This document shows, piece after piece, positions 12,136 through 24,300 of a stretch of 64,000 bases of DNA. Both the position numbers and the translations under genes were made by a program. Below the pieces are notes generated by a model, which worked only from the letters and a program-made list of their open reading frames with translations, had not been told where the DNA came from and ran no database searches. The stretch is from Epinephelus fuscoguttatus (lineage: Eukaryota > Chordata > Actinopteri > Perciformes > Serranidae): the NCBI RefSeq assembly GCF_011397635.1, contig NC_064773.1, positions 20,748,449-20,812,448 on the forward strand, written 5' to 3'. The number at the start of each line of letters is the position of its first letter. Within the stretch, counting starts at the first letter, position 1.

Positions 12136-14816
12136 ATGGACAAACGGTCTGACACCGCAGGTAAGTTGCCAAGCTAACGTTAGCAAGCTAACAGTAGCTG
12201 CCGCCGAGAGCCGTGCTCACAAAATGAGGTCCAACGGAAGCCATCTGTTGCCGATAACTAGCTGTTTGCGTTTAATCGCAGGTTAGCGTGCGTGTAGCTG
12301 AGTGTTTTCGGGTATTTTGGCGATGTTAGGTGGTTGGCTAGCTAATAAGCTTCAGCAGGGGCAGCCCGGGCTGCTTAATTTCAAATTAAACCATCCCTCC
12401 CTCCGGATGTCCTGCTCGGCCGCTGCATCGTGTCACAATAGCCACGATGACACCCACTAGGAGCATTAAACAGCCCTACTTAAAGTTTGAATCTAACTCG
12501 GATGCTGTTTGCCGCTCATTCTCTTCACCACTGAACATGCACACGCAAATGTGCACACGTCCAACCTCTTTGCAGCCTGTCTGCAGCTATTAAAGCGTGC
12601 CTTAGCACTGCAGCGCCCCCTACAGTGGCTGTTGGCTCCACCAGTTCAAGCTGGTGTGCTGTCGGTTAGTTTGTGTGGAACACACACCCACGGTTTACAA
12701 AGGTTCTTATCGTGATCACTGATAGAGGGGGAGATTTACGTTGTTAATGAAGGGCAGTTAGGTGAGTTACACTGCAGTGAGGCTGAAACACAAAGTTTAA
12801 CTGGTCATTAAAAAGCTCAGTGTTACAACAATAAGGCCTTAAAAGTCATTAAATAGTCTTAAATTTGTGAAGTCTTAACGACTACAAACATTTTGTCTAA
12901 TTTCATTTATCAATTCAACAAGTGAAGCCTTTCTATGTAAAAGTCCATATGTCTAATGTTACAGATATTTAAAACACTCTAATACTGTCATTTTACTTCA
13001 TACATACCTGTTGGCAAAATGTAAATTGACTTAACTCACTCTAATAACCATATTCCTACATGTCATTTACCTCTGCACAAAACCACAAATATAGGCCACT
13101 ACTTACCTGCGATGCTTTAATAAGTAAAACATGATTTGTCGAAAAATCTGTCTTAAATTTGGTTAAAATGTGTCTTGAACGGGTCTTTGAACTGTTAGAC
13201 GCTTTAGTGTAAAATCTTAAAATAATTGGTGACATTTCTTTTTAAAAAATAACACTCATACACATTCACCACGTCCAATCAAAGGACAAATAAACAAGCT
13301 TTTTTCAAGGTAAACCAAATAGAAACGTTTACGATAATATACGGTATGTTCGTCGTTTTGTGTGTGTACCACTAGAAATTTTATCAACATTTGAAGTATT
13401 TCGGGGGTGTCCAAACTTTTCTGAATGGGGTCCAGATTAGGTAATGTGAAAATAACTTAAAGCCAGCCGCCTCTTGCATCGTATTGGTTATCAAAAAAAA
13501 TCCCAGTAAGTCCAAGTAGTGAAAAGACAGATAGTCTACATGCTGTTTTAAATCGGCCCACAGGCTCCCTGTCTGCAGGGTGTCTGCACATCCCTAACGA
13601 GTCTTAAAAAGTCTTCAATTCAGTTTTTAAATATAAGGCCTTATAAGTCATTAAATAGTCTTAAATTGTAAATTGTGAGGTCTTAATTGCTACAAATATT
13701 TGATCTAATCTATCTTTGTTGTTGTTGATCTCTTCTGCATGAAAGTCCACATTTCTGATATTACAAATCTTAACACCTACCACTGAAGCTAATACTGTCA
13801 TTTTCATTCATACTTACACTTAGCAAAATGTAAACTAACCTAACTCACTCAATAACCATAAATATGTACCTCTCACCTTTATACTTAGCTACAGTGCTTG
13901 AATAAGAAAAATATTATTTGTCCAAATATTAGTCTTAAATTTGGACAAAAATGATCATGACAAGGTCTGAAAAAAGTGTGTGATACCTGTTGACACCCTG
14001 GGGTGGACTTTGGACATGCCCGAAATATGTAGATTGTTAAACTTTTCCACTGGACCAAAAAAGTCATGTTTGATGTTACAGTGAACATTGGGCAAGATTG
14101 CACAGACTTTGGGGCAGCAGTAGCTCAGTCTATAGGGACTTGGGTTTGGAACTGGAGGGTCGCCAATTCAAGTCCCTGTCCAGACCAAATATGGAGTGTG
14201 GACTGGTAGCTGGTGAGGTGCCAGTTAGCTTCCTGAGCATTGCCAAGGTGCCCTTGAGCAAGGCACCGAACCCCCAACTGCTCAGGGTGCCTGTCCGTGG
14301 CAGCCCCCTTGCTCCGTCATCTCTCCATTTAATACATGTACAGGTCCTGTTTGTGCGTGTGTGTTTAGGGCCTGTGTGTGTTTGACAACAGAGGGAAAAA
14401 ATGATTTGCCCTCTAGGATTAATAAAGTATATTTAAAAGGAAATAGGCCTATAAGAACTTATTTATTTAAAAAATCTGTAATACAGTGACATCAAAGACC
14501 TCTAGCCATGAAACTTAGCCATCTTAACTTGAACATGCCGTTAAGTTTTATTACATTCTGACTCAATATTTGATGTTATTTTCCACACAGGTGTTGGAGG
14601 TTCCCTTTCCCTGTCCTCCCTTCGCTTGCTGACTTCCCCTCTGCAGCTGACCTACTCCTACATATGGCAGGTCATACGGCAGAGAAATGTGAAGCACTAC
14701 GGGAAAGTGGAGGAGTTTGTGACCATGGTGACGCAGACTGTTCCTGACCTCATAAGCTTCAAGCAGACTGCCCAGCTCATCTTGGGGTTGAGAGCAAGGG
14801 TGAGAGTTTGTCATCT

Positions 14817-14870
<54 letters not shown>

Positions 14871-17800
14871 CGTGCGTGTGTGTGTATGTGTGTGCACGCA
14901 TCAAAAAACAGCAGATATCAAAAGACTGAATTTAGTCGCAATAGACCTCCATCACTGAGCCTGTGATTCGTGTGCTCTCCAGGCTTCTTAAAGGGAATTC
15001 AGTTTATAATATGTGCCCCTAAAGGTTTCTCAACATCAAAGCAGTTGTTCACATTATGTTGATGAACTCCATATGTCTCTTATTACAAACCAGACATCAA
15101 AAACAATAAGAGCATTTTAAGCATCCTTGTATCTATGTTGTTAACCTCATTCACTCTGCAGAAGTTGGGCCCTCAAAATTCTCATCTTTGATATTGTGTT
15201 TGAGAAAGAAATAAACTATTAGAGATGTCCCCACAAAGTTTTTTGCCCGTGACCCCTATCCAAGTCATTTGATATTGAGTATCTCCAGATTCCAAGTCCT
15301 AGTCTCATACTTTAGTTTTCCTAGTTGTACACTTTAAGTTGCTACTTTAAAGTTATTAAAATCAGTCCAGTGTTTGGATGTCAGTTTTGGTTAATTGTGC
15401 TTCTGATAGCCCGACACCCATTAACCGGTTAATTTTTTTAAGAAGAAAAAAGCAAAATGATGTGAAATAAACAAAGCGTTTTCTTTTAGTCTAGCCCTGC
15501 ATTTCAAATACCCATTTAGAGGTGGTGAAATTTTAATGTTTTCTAATGTAAATGTCTTTTTTATTTTGTGTAGGCTTAGCTGACAGACAGATAGCCACGT
15601 TAACATGCATAGTGGCCACTGCCTACCCTCCTGGCTCCACTGGTTAACTAACACCAGCCATGCCTGCTCTGGGCTCTTCAGCAATTATCGCCTGCAAATC
15701 ACACCTGAGCAGACACTGTCCCTTTATTTCTAATGCCATCTACTGTAATCCTCCAACATCATAGCTCCAGTTAAACTGCGCATGTGTCATAGCCCATTAC
15801 TCCCATAGGGTCAAAGACATTATCCCAGCCTTCACTGAAGAGCCTTGACCGGATGCTGGTGGTGCATTGTGTCGTAAACTGGAGAGTAGCATTTGTAACC
15901 GCTCACAAATACTAATGGCAGTTTATCAGTTAATGGTTAACCACTGACATCCCTAATCCAACGTATGCTTGACAACTGAATGACTGCAAAAATCCCTGCA
16001 TCCAAGCTGGTTCTTTTTGGGGGGTTTTCTACAAAATAAGAAACCCTCTCATCAATTTTTTTGGCCTTCTCAGTCTCTCGAGGGACATTCTATCTCCTTT
16101 AAAAAGTATCCTCCACTGTTTGTTGCATCGGTGCAGCCTTTGCCTGAGTTTTGTCGTCTGTACATATGCAGATTACATTGAAAAAACTCTTCCTGGCTTT
16201 TTGCTCATCATGCTTTTGTTGCACTGGCAGTGGAGCTGTTTGTCTGTCTTCCGAGCAGAGGCCTGGCCCCGTCCGCAGTGAAACACCATGAGGCATAAAC
16301 AATAGCAAAATACAATGGAGTCTCACACTGAGCTGAATTTGAATTAGTGCACATTAGTTGTGTGAATAACATAACTTCAAGGTCTCAGACTGCGTTTTTA
16401 TGTCATTTATAATGTGTGGTGTTTTGCCCCAGGCTGGGGTCAGCACCTGCTCCCACACACACAGACAGACACACGGAACATTTACTTAATTTTTATGTAT
16501 GATAAGATTTGTGTTACGACTGTAATCCTGTCATGTTATGACTGTGTTTTCTCGCACTTTAGATCATTTTGGATTTGCTTCACAAAGACGGCCCACCAGA
16601 TTTCAAGGCCATTCAAACTCTCATAAATAAGTTGAAGGTGTCTGCAGCTTCAGGGGTAAGAATGGAAAATTGTCCTCCTGAGAAACACACAGTTGTACCG
16701 TTTTTTAAACGGTGCTTGTGTTTATTTTGGATCCTAGACTCTAGAATCCTAAAGTGTGAAGTTAACCTGAGTTACAGTGTTTTCTGTATTATAGAAGGAC
16801 TTAGAAGTGGAGAAATCTCAAACAAACTTCATGGTGCTGGTCCAGAGTCTGCTTAAAAATCCTGCTGAGAGGAAGCGCTTCTTCCAGGTATCCACATCTG
16901 TCTCAATGTGGTATTTGAGTTGTTGGGTATCTTTTAAATAGACACTTGGTGTTGATTTAGATTTGGCAACATTAAAACATTATGTTTGAGTTAAATCCAA
17001 ATATCAGTGTTTGGTCTTCACACTTTCAACATTTTCCCTCTCTGCAGGAAGTGTTCCCTGTTCAGTACGGCACAAAGTTCGATACAGCGCTGCAGGCTCT
17101 GACTGCAGGTCTGGTGTGCAAGCTGGAGCAGCTTCTCCCTGTACCAAATCTCTCCCAGGTATGCGCATGCACTGTCACTGCATTTTGACATTTAATCTGG
17201 TGACCGCAGGGTGGGCTACTGATTGGAGACAGGAAGTAACTTTTTGTCGACTCCGCTTCAGTGGCAAAATGCTTGAGAAAGACACAGAGTTCCTCCCAGC
17301 TCTATGGGTTATCTCTAGTTTATCTTTACGGAACGGCCAAAGCAAAGACAGAATTTCTCTGTGGGTGATCAACAACACAACACATTACAGTACATTACAT
17401 TAAAGTCTGTGTATCTCCTGACACTTAAGGCCTTATTGGAATGAAGCATCAAACCAGTAAGGTACCCCAGCAGAGGGCGGACCAAAAATGGGGACGGTAT
17501 GGAACGGTTCCATTGGTACCATCCACAACTTTTCACAGTGGAAATGGAAAAATACGTACTGAGCCGAACTGAACTGTACTGCTCCGTGCAAACAGGGTTA
17601 TACTGATGTATCGATTGATTGCAGTCCACATTTAACAACAGTGAAACTGTATCAAAACATCTGTTTACAAACTCTCACACAACTCGTGCAGTTTAATCCA
17701 AGTCTCATTTATTCAGTCATATGCTCAGCACTGAGAGTTTGTAAATGGATGCTTTGATATAGTTCTACTGTTGGCAAAGGCTGTTGTCAATAAATCAATA

Positions 17801-19864
17801 TGTAGCCTTTTCCATGGAGGCATGCGAGAAAGTTTTCTTCACGAATTCAAACTAACACGACACGACTTATTAATATACAAATAGTCATTTTGTGGGTGAA
17901 GAATTCTTTTAACTCATTCAGTGTTAACATTCACTGCCTCTCTACCTCAGCTCGGTGCCATGATCTCAGCAGATCCATCTGTCCTGGAGGCTTGCGGAGG
18001 CTTCATGCCCAGCAGCGGGGACATGAAGGCTCTCCTGCTGCACCAGCAGGCCAAGGGACTCCTTGGTGTTAAAGGTATATCTTAGGATGTGTGTAAGAGC
18101 ATGTGATGAAACATAGTAAGAAAATCATTTTATAAAATCATTAAATACAGTAAAAATGAATCTGACAAAGCCTTCTCCATTTGTGCAGCAACCATCTCGT
18201 CCTCAGTGGGCGACTGTGTGTTCGCCTCACTAGCCTTCCGGCCCAAACCAGCCGAACCACCACAGCCACCGCCAGAATCACCAAAGCGGTTAGAGGTCAC
18301 CGTCAACGAATCAAGCCCAGCCTCACTCAGTGACGCTGAAGACTTGGGAGTGATGTCAGATGACTCTGACAGCCCAGCAGACGCTGCTACTGGACCACAG
18401 GGGAGAGGGCGATACAGTCTTAAAACAGCTGATGGCAGTGCCGACAAGGAAAAGAGTGTTGCTGCAACAGCTCAGAGGAAGAATGTGCTACAAGAGAAGA
18501 GCTGCGAGGAGGAACAGCCTGCCACAACTCAACTGAGCGAAGGGGAAAATGCAGCACCAAATAAACCAGAACCACAGCCACTTCCTTTGAAATCCATCCC
18601 TTTCCGGGTAGTTCAAATGCCGATCAAAACTGCTTCCACCATACAGAACGCAGGAACAAAAGATGGCCAAAAGCCCCAGACTCAGCGAGTCACATTGCAT
18701 CAGTGGGTGTCACAGATAGCCACTAACTCGCTATCACTCCCAGCCCTGCCACCACTTCCTCCACCCAGGTTGACTGCAGGGGAATACACGAAGCCGAGTA
18801 TAAGAAGAAAAAAGCAAATCAGACCTCCAGCTGACAGATTCACCTGCCCCGTGTGCGACAAGACCTTCCCTTATCAGTCCAAGCTAATGGATCATGAGCG
18901 CATTCACACAGGAGAGAAGCCGTTTGTGTGCACAGCATGCAACAAAGGCTTCAGAACACAGGCGTTCCTCAACAACCATCTGAAGACCCACAGCACCATG
19001 CGTCCTTACGCCTGCGGCCAGTGCGGGAAGTGTTTCGTCAAATTGCAGAGCTTGACGAAGCACATGCTGGCCCACAGCGGCCAAAAGCCCTTCTACTGCG
19101 ACATCTGCAACAAGGGCTTCACGCAGTCCACCTACTTCAAAAGACACATGGAGTGCCACACGAGCCAGATGACATTCCCCTGCAAGCACTGCAACAAAAG
19201 CTTCCCAACAGCCTTCAAGCTGTCGAACCACGAACGCTGGCACACCAGAGACCGCCCTCACATGTGCGAGCGCTGCGGGAAGAGATTCCTTGTCCCCAGC
19301 TTGTTGAAGAGACACATGGGCTACCACATCGGCGACCGCCAGTATCTCTGCTCCCAGTGCGGGAAGACCTTCGTCTATTTGTCTGACCTGAAGAGGCACC
19401 AGCAAGACCATGTGCCCAAAGCGAAGATCCCGTGCCCCATTTGCCAAAAGAAGTTCTCCAGCAAGTACTGCCTGAGGGTTCACCTAAGGATCCACACCAG
19501 GGAGAGGCCCTACCGGTGCTCCATATGCGAAAAAACCTTCACCCAGGTCGGGAATCTGAAGGTCCACATAAGGCTACACACCAACGAGCGCCCATTCAGC
19601 TGCGACGTGTGCGGCAAGACCTACAAGTTGGCGTCACATCTGAACGTCCACAAAAGGACTCACACGTGCAAGAAGCCCTGGACGTGCGACACGTGCGGGA
19701 AAGGATTCTCAGTCCCTGGCCTTTTGAAGAAGCACGAGCAGATGCACACGAGGGAGGCTAACCCCGACTTCTCTGGTAAACGGAGACACAGGGGTAAGCA
19801 CAAGAAGCACTCCCTCAAGAGGAAGTATGATGAGGAAGATGAGGGTAGCGGCGACGATTATTAA
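12136..19864 (+). CDS. TINF2_N (TIN2-like) domain protein with 11 C2H2 zinc fingers
   Basis: Coding exons: 12136-12160, 14591-14799, 16563-16655, 16795-16887, 17048-17158, 17951-18074 and 18189-19864. All splice sites are GT/AG and phases agree, giving about 776 residues. Exons 2-6 (residues ~10-218) resemble the N-terminal domain of the shelterin protein TIN2: SYIWQVIRQRNVKHYGKVEE, LILGLRAR and QYGTKFDTALQALTAG...LEQLLPVP parallel its WQVV..R.VEHF..VLEFL, MGLKAK and EYGEPFLAAMEKL...LEKALPTP. A proline/serine/acidic linker follows. Then come 11 consecutive C2H2 fingers (~436-738), starting FTCPVCDKTF and ending WTCDTCGKGF, several joined by TGEKP-like linkers. The tail is basic then acidic (GKRRHRGKHKKHSLKRK). 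It is probably a nuclear DNA-binding protein. AATAAA lies 24 bases after the stop, at 19888-19893. The role, including any telomeric one, is not shown by sequence. Confidence 0.88.
12832..13990 (+). repeat. Local tandem duplication in intron 1
   Basis: About 12832-13210 (AAGGCCTTAAAAGTCATTAA, then ATAGTCTTAAATTTGTGA) recurs in diverged form at about 13605-13990 (AAGGCCTTATAAGTCATTAA). Both copies share the downstream order ACTACAAACATTT/GCTACAAATATTT, TGTAAA(T/C)TGAC/TAAC, CTAATACTGTCATTTT and CTTAAATTTGG. No coding content. Confidence 0.65.
14108..14440 (+). mobile_element. tRNA-derived SINE
   Basis: The 5' head GGGGCAGCAGTAGCTCAGTC has an A-box-like TAGCTCAGT, and about 40 bases on AATTCAAGTCCC is B-box-like. 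The body contains TTGAGCAAGGCACCGAACCC and ends in AGGATTAATAAAGTATATTT. This is the usual teleost SINE layout. It lies in intron 1, just upstream of exon 2. Confidence 0.7.
14800..16562 (+). other. Intron 2 of the TINF2_N zinc-finger gene
   Basis: Intron sequence of about 1.76 kb. After the GT repeat I see no exon, RNA or intact mobile element. Confidence 0.6.
14819..14890 (+). repeat. (TG)n microsatellite
   Basis: A long GT run with a few GCGT and AT interruptions, only about 20 bases after the exon 2 donor at 14800. Confidence 0.95.
17470..17610. repeat. Dispersed repeat with GGTACCATCCACAACTT core
   Basis: ACGGTTCCATTGGTACCATC, CACAGTGGAAATGGAAAAAT and a CTGAACTG stretch recur at about 24100-24215 (ACGGTTCTGTTGGTACCATC, CACAGTGGGAACGGAAAAAT). 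These are two copies of one short element, in introns of both TINF2_N genes. The rest of 17159-17950 shows nothing else. Confidence 0.6.
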
Positions 19865-19887
19865 TCAAGGAAACATATTTTGTATTA

Positions 19888-19893
19888 AATAAA
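19888..19893 (+). terminator. Polyadenylation signal AATAAA
   Basis: Canonical AATAAA starting 24 bases after the TAA stop of the TINF2_N zinc-finger gene. If used, the 3' UTR would be very short. Another AATAAA lies near 20740, so longer ends are possible. Confidence 0.55.
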
Positions 19894-21363
19894 GATGCTC
19901 TGATTAGCGGTGTTAGGGCTGATGCTAATCACTGATTCAATTATAGTTAGCTAATTTGGATAGCTACTGTATTACTGACCCTTTGAACCATGTCATTTTC
20001 AATTCTGTGGTGGAGATCATGTCACCATGATGGAGCATCCCAACTAACAAAGCCCACTGTTTTACTGTACATCGGTTTTTCCATATAATGAGGTGATGCG
20101 ACAAAATCAGTTTAGGAAATGAGGTCACCCTAAGCGGTCACATCCTGAGAGGTGTAAGGTGTAATCAGTAGAGCAGTTTTGGTGATCATCTCATTAAAAA
20201 AAAAAAAAAAAAAAATAGAATCTACTATAGGTTTAAATTTTCCAAATATACTACCTGAATGTAGTGAACATTTAAGAAACCATGTAAACAATACAATAAA
20301 AATATTTCAGTGCATGTGATCATTTGTCTGCTATGTAATGAAATGTCGTAGTGTCCTTAGGAAACATTTTAATCTTTGTTACCGTATCTTTGTGGCAATG
20401 TAGAGATCCAAAACTACTTTTACCACACGCTTTTTTATGTAACCCTGAACTGTAAACACTGCAACTACACTGCTTTTGTTTTAGAGTGACAGTTGGCTCA
20501 TTTGTGTTTATTAGGATTTCATTTTTTTTCCCAGCAGTAGATGCAGTTTTGTTGCTCCGATGGTGTTGAACTAACCTAAAATATGAGAATTTTAATTTAA
20601 CTTGAGCACAATACATTATGCAGTTGTGTGCTGTAAATCTCCTCTCTCATATTACTTATAATATTGTGAGCAGCCATGTATACATGCCATTAAGCTGTTC
20701 TATAATATTCCTTTTGGTTTTTTGATGTTTTGCAGAAAAATAAATGCACATAGAAAATGGCTGTTGTCTTACTGGCTTTTTATTATGAGCCCCAGAATCA
20801 CACCTAAATAAGGGTTTGGTCAGCGATAGGTTTACATAGACATTTTAAGCCGTTAAAAGTAGATGTTCATGTCGTAAACGATGCCATTTTTCGTGGTAGT
20901 TGTATTCGTTTAACTATTAATAACGTGTATTTGGCGAAACCAGTACAACATAAAATAACCCATTTCCACTGGCACGGCACGGCACGCCTTTCCCCTGCTG
21001 TGCGAGCTAAACCGTTATCAAGCTTTCAGTGTTATTACAACGTCTCTGGACTCAACCGCCGTCACCGCCCGCCCTCAACCAAGCCAGTTGCCTTCTACAG
21101 GTTAGGAACACATGACCCGCCCTCCTCTCACTCTGATTGGCTAGTACTTTTTGCCTACATTGTTTGGATTGGTTAGTTTTAGACAGAAAAGTGCGATTGG
21201 CTAAGGTTAAGGTAAGGGATAGCCAATCAGAGGCAGAGTAACGCAGAGTGAGGCGGGTCATTTCTAGCTGAAGGGGCGCCATTTTGAAAAAAAAGTAAAC
21301 ACATTCACCAGCTACTAACTTCTCAGTTTTTGTCAGATTTAAAGCAAAAATAAGGAAAAGGAC
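19894..21363. other. Space between the two TINF2_N genes
   Basis: About 1.5 kb with a poly-A run at about 20195-20215, AT-rich unique sequence, then an inverted-repeat element at 20950-21261. No coding region is supported. Confidence 0.6.
21110..21261. repeat. Inverted repeat with CCAAT-type arms upstream of the Myb/TINF2_N gene
   Basis: ATGACCCGCCCTCCTCTCAC..TGATTGGCTAG at 21111-21145 mirrors AGCCAATCAGAGGCAGAGTA..GTGAGGCGGGTCAT at 21221-21261. Further ATTGG motifs lie between the arms. It ends about 100 bases before the start codon at 21364. The arm pair also occurs in kitlg intron 6, so it is a mobile-element family that may supply CCAAT boxes here. Confidence 0.6.
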
Positions 21364-24300
21364 ATGGAGCCTCTGGCGAGGTGGACTAATGACGAGACTC
21401 AGGCGCTTATCTCAGTGTGGTCAGAAGAGAAAATACAGCGCGGCCTGGAGGAATCGTTCAGAAATGAGAAAGTATACAGGGAAGTGTCAGGTAGGCTGGC
21501 AGCCATGGGGATGATTCGCTCTGGGAAGCAGTGCAGGGAGAAGATTAAGAAGCTTAAACAAGAATACAATAGAATAAAACAGCAGGTTGAGACAGACGGG
21601 GCCAACACACAGACCTTCAAGTGGTACGACCAAATGGAGACTGCCATGAGTGAAAAGCCAGCTATGACACACATTACACAACTTGGCAACTCAGACATGG
21701 AAACAGGTAAGCAACCATAAATTCACCTTAGTTTATTGTTCAATCAGGTTTTTATCAGAAATAAAATATGTCAGGGACCATGTACAGACAAACACACGTG
21801 TCAAACTGTTAAAGTTTGCATTCACCTAGCTGCAGTTTATCAATAGGTAAACACAAACAGTAGAAAACACACTACATGCAATGTAAAATGAGTCTTATGA
21901 TTATTTTTTCATCGTCCATCCAATAAAAACACCTCACTTGTCAAGGGTGTCTTGTGCAGATGTATTAAAATATAAAGAATAAAGGCAAATTAATATTTTA
22001 ATCTGTTTCAATGCTCTTTTTCTGCAGTATACACTGGTACCAGCTGCACTTTCTCGCTTTCTCTTTTATACGTTGTCTTATGCAAAACATTTACACCACC
22101 AGTTGGGTTCTTTGAATTTTTTTTTTTTTTTTTAAATCAATCAATCAATTTTATTTATAAAATCCAATATCACAAATCACAGTTTGCCTCACAGGGCTTT
22201 ACAGCATACAACATCCCCCTGTCCTTAGGACACTCACAGCGGATAAAAAACCCCCTTTAACGGGGGAAAAAAAACAGTAGAAACCTCAGGAAGAGCAACT
22301 GAGGAGGGATCCCTCTTCCAGGACGGACAGACGTGCAATAGATGTCGTACAGAACAGATCAACATGATAAATTAACAGTAATCCGTATGACACAATGAGA
22401 CAGAAACAGAGACAGAGACAGAGAGAGATGCAGGATAGACGGTAATGACAGTAGCTTACAACAACATTAATGAAAGTAATAATATTATAATTAAAATTAC
22501 AGCTATTGTGGTACAATATGTTGAAAGTATATATTAATATATGATAGTATACATATGTGCCAATAATCATATGTGTATAATAACAGTAGAAGTATGACTA
22601 ATGATAACAGCAGCAGCAGGAGGCATCTGGCAGGACCATGGCCAGTATAAGTGAATCATTTATACGACCAGTAGTTTATTAATGACTGGCATTCATTATT
22701 ACTTTGAAGTTGTTTTTTAGACTAAACAAGATGAGGCAGAAGCATGTGACTCAGTGATGACTGATACCTTTTCAACAGTCATGGGCTGGCTTGGTTTGGT
22801 TTGGCTTGGCTTGGCTTGGCTTGGTTTGGGCCCTCAGCCCAACACAGCAGGGTCTTGTATTTCCATTACAACAGGGCTACCTTCTTGAAGGTGCATCTTA
22901 AATTGATGATGTCTCATCTTAAGTGGTCAGTGCGAGGTCACTGCTACCCACTTGTGGGCGGGTGGCCCGGCCTTTGGACCCACTTTTGAGAAAGGTCCAT
23001 CTCCGGTGCGGCTTGGCGTGGCACACTCCGTCTTAACTGACAATGGAAACACAAATCAGCGTGGCCTGGCTTTACTTGGCGCGGCCAAGAGTGACAATGG
23101 AAAAAGGGTTTGAGTGTTGTATTTTTTTAAGGCAGACCCTGCACTCAGTCAAAAGCTCCATAAAGTCTTTCGATGGATACAGTGTGAGCAAAAATAGGTT
23201 AATTGACAGAGATGAAATGCTGTTTAGAATTCCTCCCGTTTCCACCAAAAACTTATGGTATAGTATGGTAAGTGACCTCTTGGACGTGTACCTAGATCTG
23301 TCCACCACAGACAGTACCCTTAAACTGAGGTGGGGTTGTTGTCACTCACTGCTCTGTCCAGCTCTCCTTTGCATTTCCTTATCAGAGGCAATACAGGGGT
23401 CCATGTCATTGATCCGACAGCCCATTAGTCCGACATCTCATTAGTCCAACCGTCCGCGGTGCTGAACGGCTCCCGGCGGGCGTATTTCTACCTTGATGGT
23501 GCGCCACAACCGGCTCTGGGTCAGCTGGGAAAGGCTTGAGGCGGAGCAGGCTCACAGCTTATGTGTTTGTCACTTTCTTTTTCATTTTAACCCACACCAT
23601 GATGTTTTCCTAACCCTAACCAAGTGGTTTTTGTGCCTAAACCTAACCAGACCTTAACCACAGGGCATCATGATGATTTCGGAACGGACTTCGGAACAAT
23701 GAGTTTAATATGGTGGGAACAATGGAATGTCGGACCAATGGGCAGTTCCCGTAATACAGAGGGATGTCTGCACCTCTTTTATCGTCAATGGAACAGGGTC
23801 ACGCACTGACATTTTTAGAACAAAAAAGAACAGGCTGGAGTGAGAGTCTCTCAGTAGGATATTTAAAAATAGCATGTTTGTGCATTGAGTCCTTTTCAAG
23901 CAAGAACAATGGTGTTGTGGTGCCCAAGCGCCCTGGAAGGACGCTCTACTTTGTTTTTTCTCCAAGGGAGGATTAGAATATATGTTGATTAACATTCACA
24001 TACATCTTTTAAATGCTTAAAACATCCTTTTATTTTATAGTCATGGTTAGTTTTCTATTGACCCTCATGCTCAGAACCCCACCAGAGGGGTGATGAAAAT
24101 TAGACGGTTCTGTTGGTACCATCCACAACTTAACACAGTGGGAACGGAAAAATAACCGCTGAGTACTGAACTGAACTGAACCGAACTGGACTGCTTGGTG
24201 CAAACGAGGCATACTAAAGTGGTTGTAGAACACCACCTTCACTTGTGAAGTCACTACATCAATTCTTCTTAAATGCATTGCCTTCTAAAAATGTACACAG

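Noticed and set aside
14626..14958. Exon 2 of the TINF2_N gene reading through the GT repeat
   Set aside because: A clean donor at 14800 and a matching acceptor at 16563 explain the gene. The Val-Cys run is the translated microsatellite.
18928..19386. 152-codon alternative frame in the finger exon
   Set aside because: Shadow of the 11-finger array of the first TINF2_N gene.
18884..19483. 199-codon open frame on the minus strand
   Set aside because: It lies wholly antisense to the C2H2 array. Repetitive finger codons leave long open frames on the other strand. No family resemblance.
23609..23621. Telomere-like CCTAACCCTAACC, tempting given the TIN2-like genes
   Set aside because: Two repeat units only, inside a dispersed repeat, so no evidence of an interstitial telomere tract.
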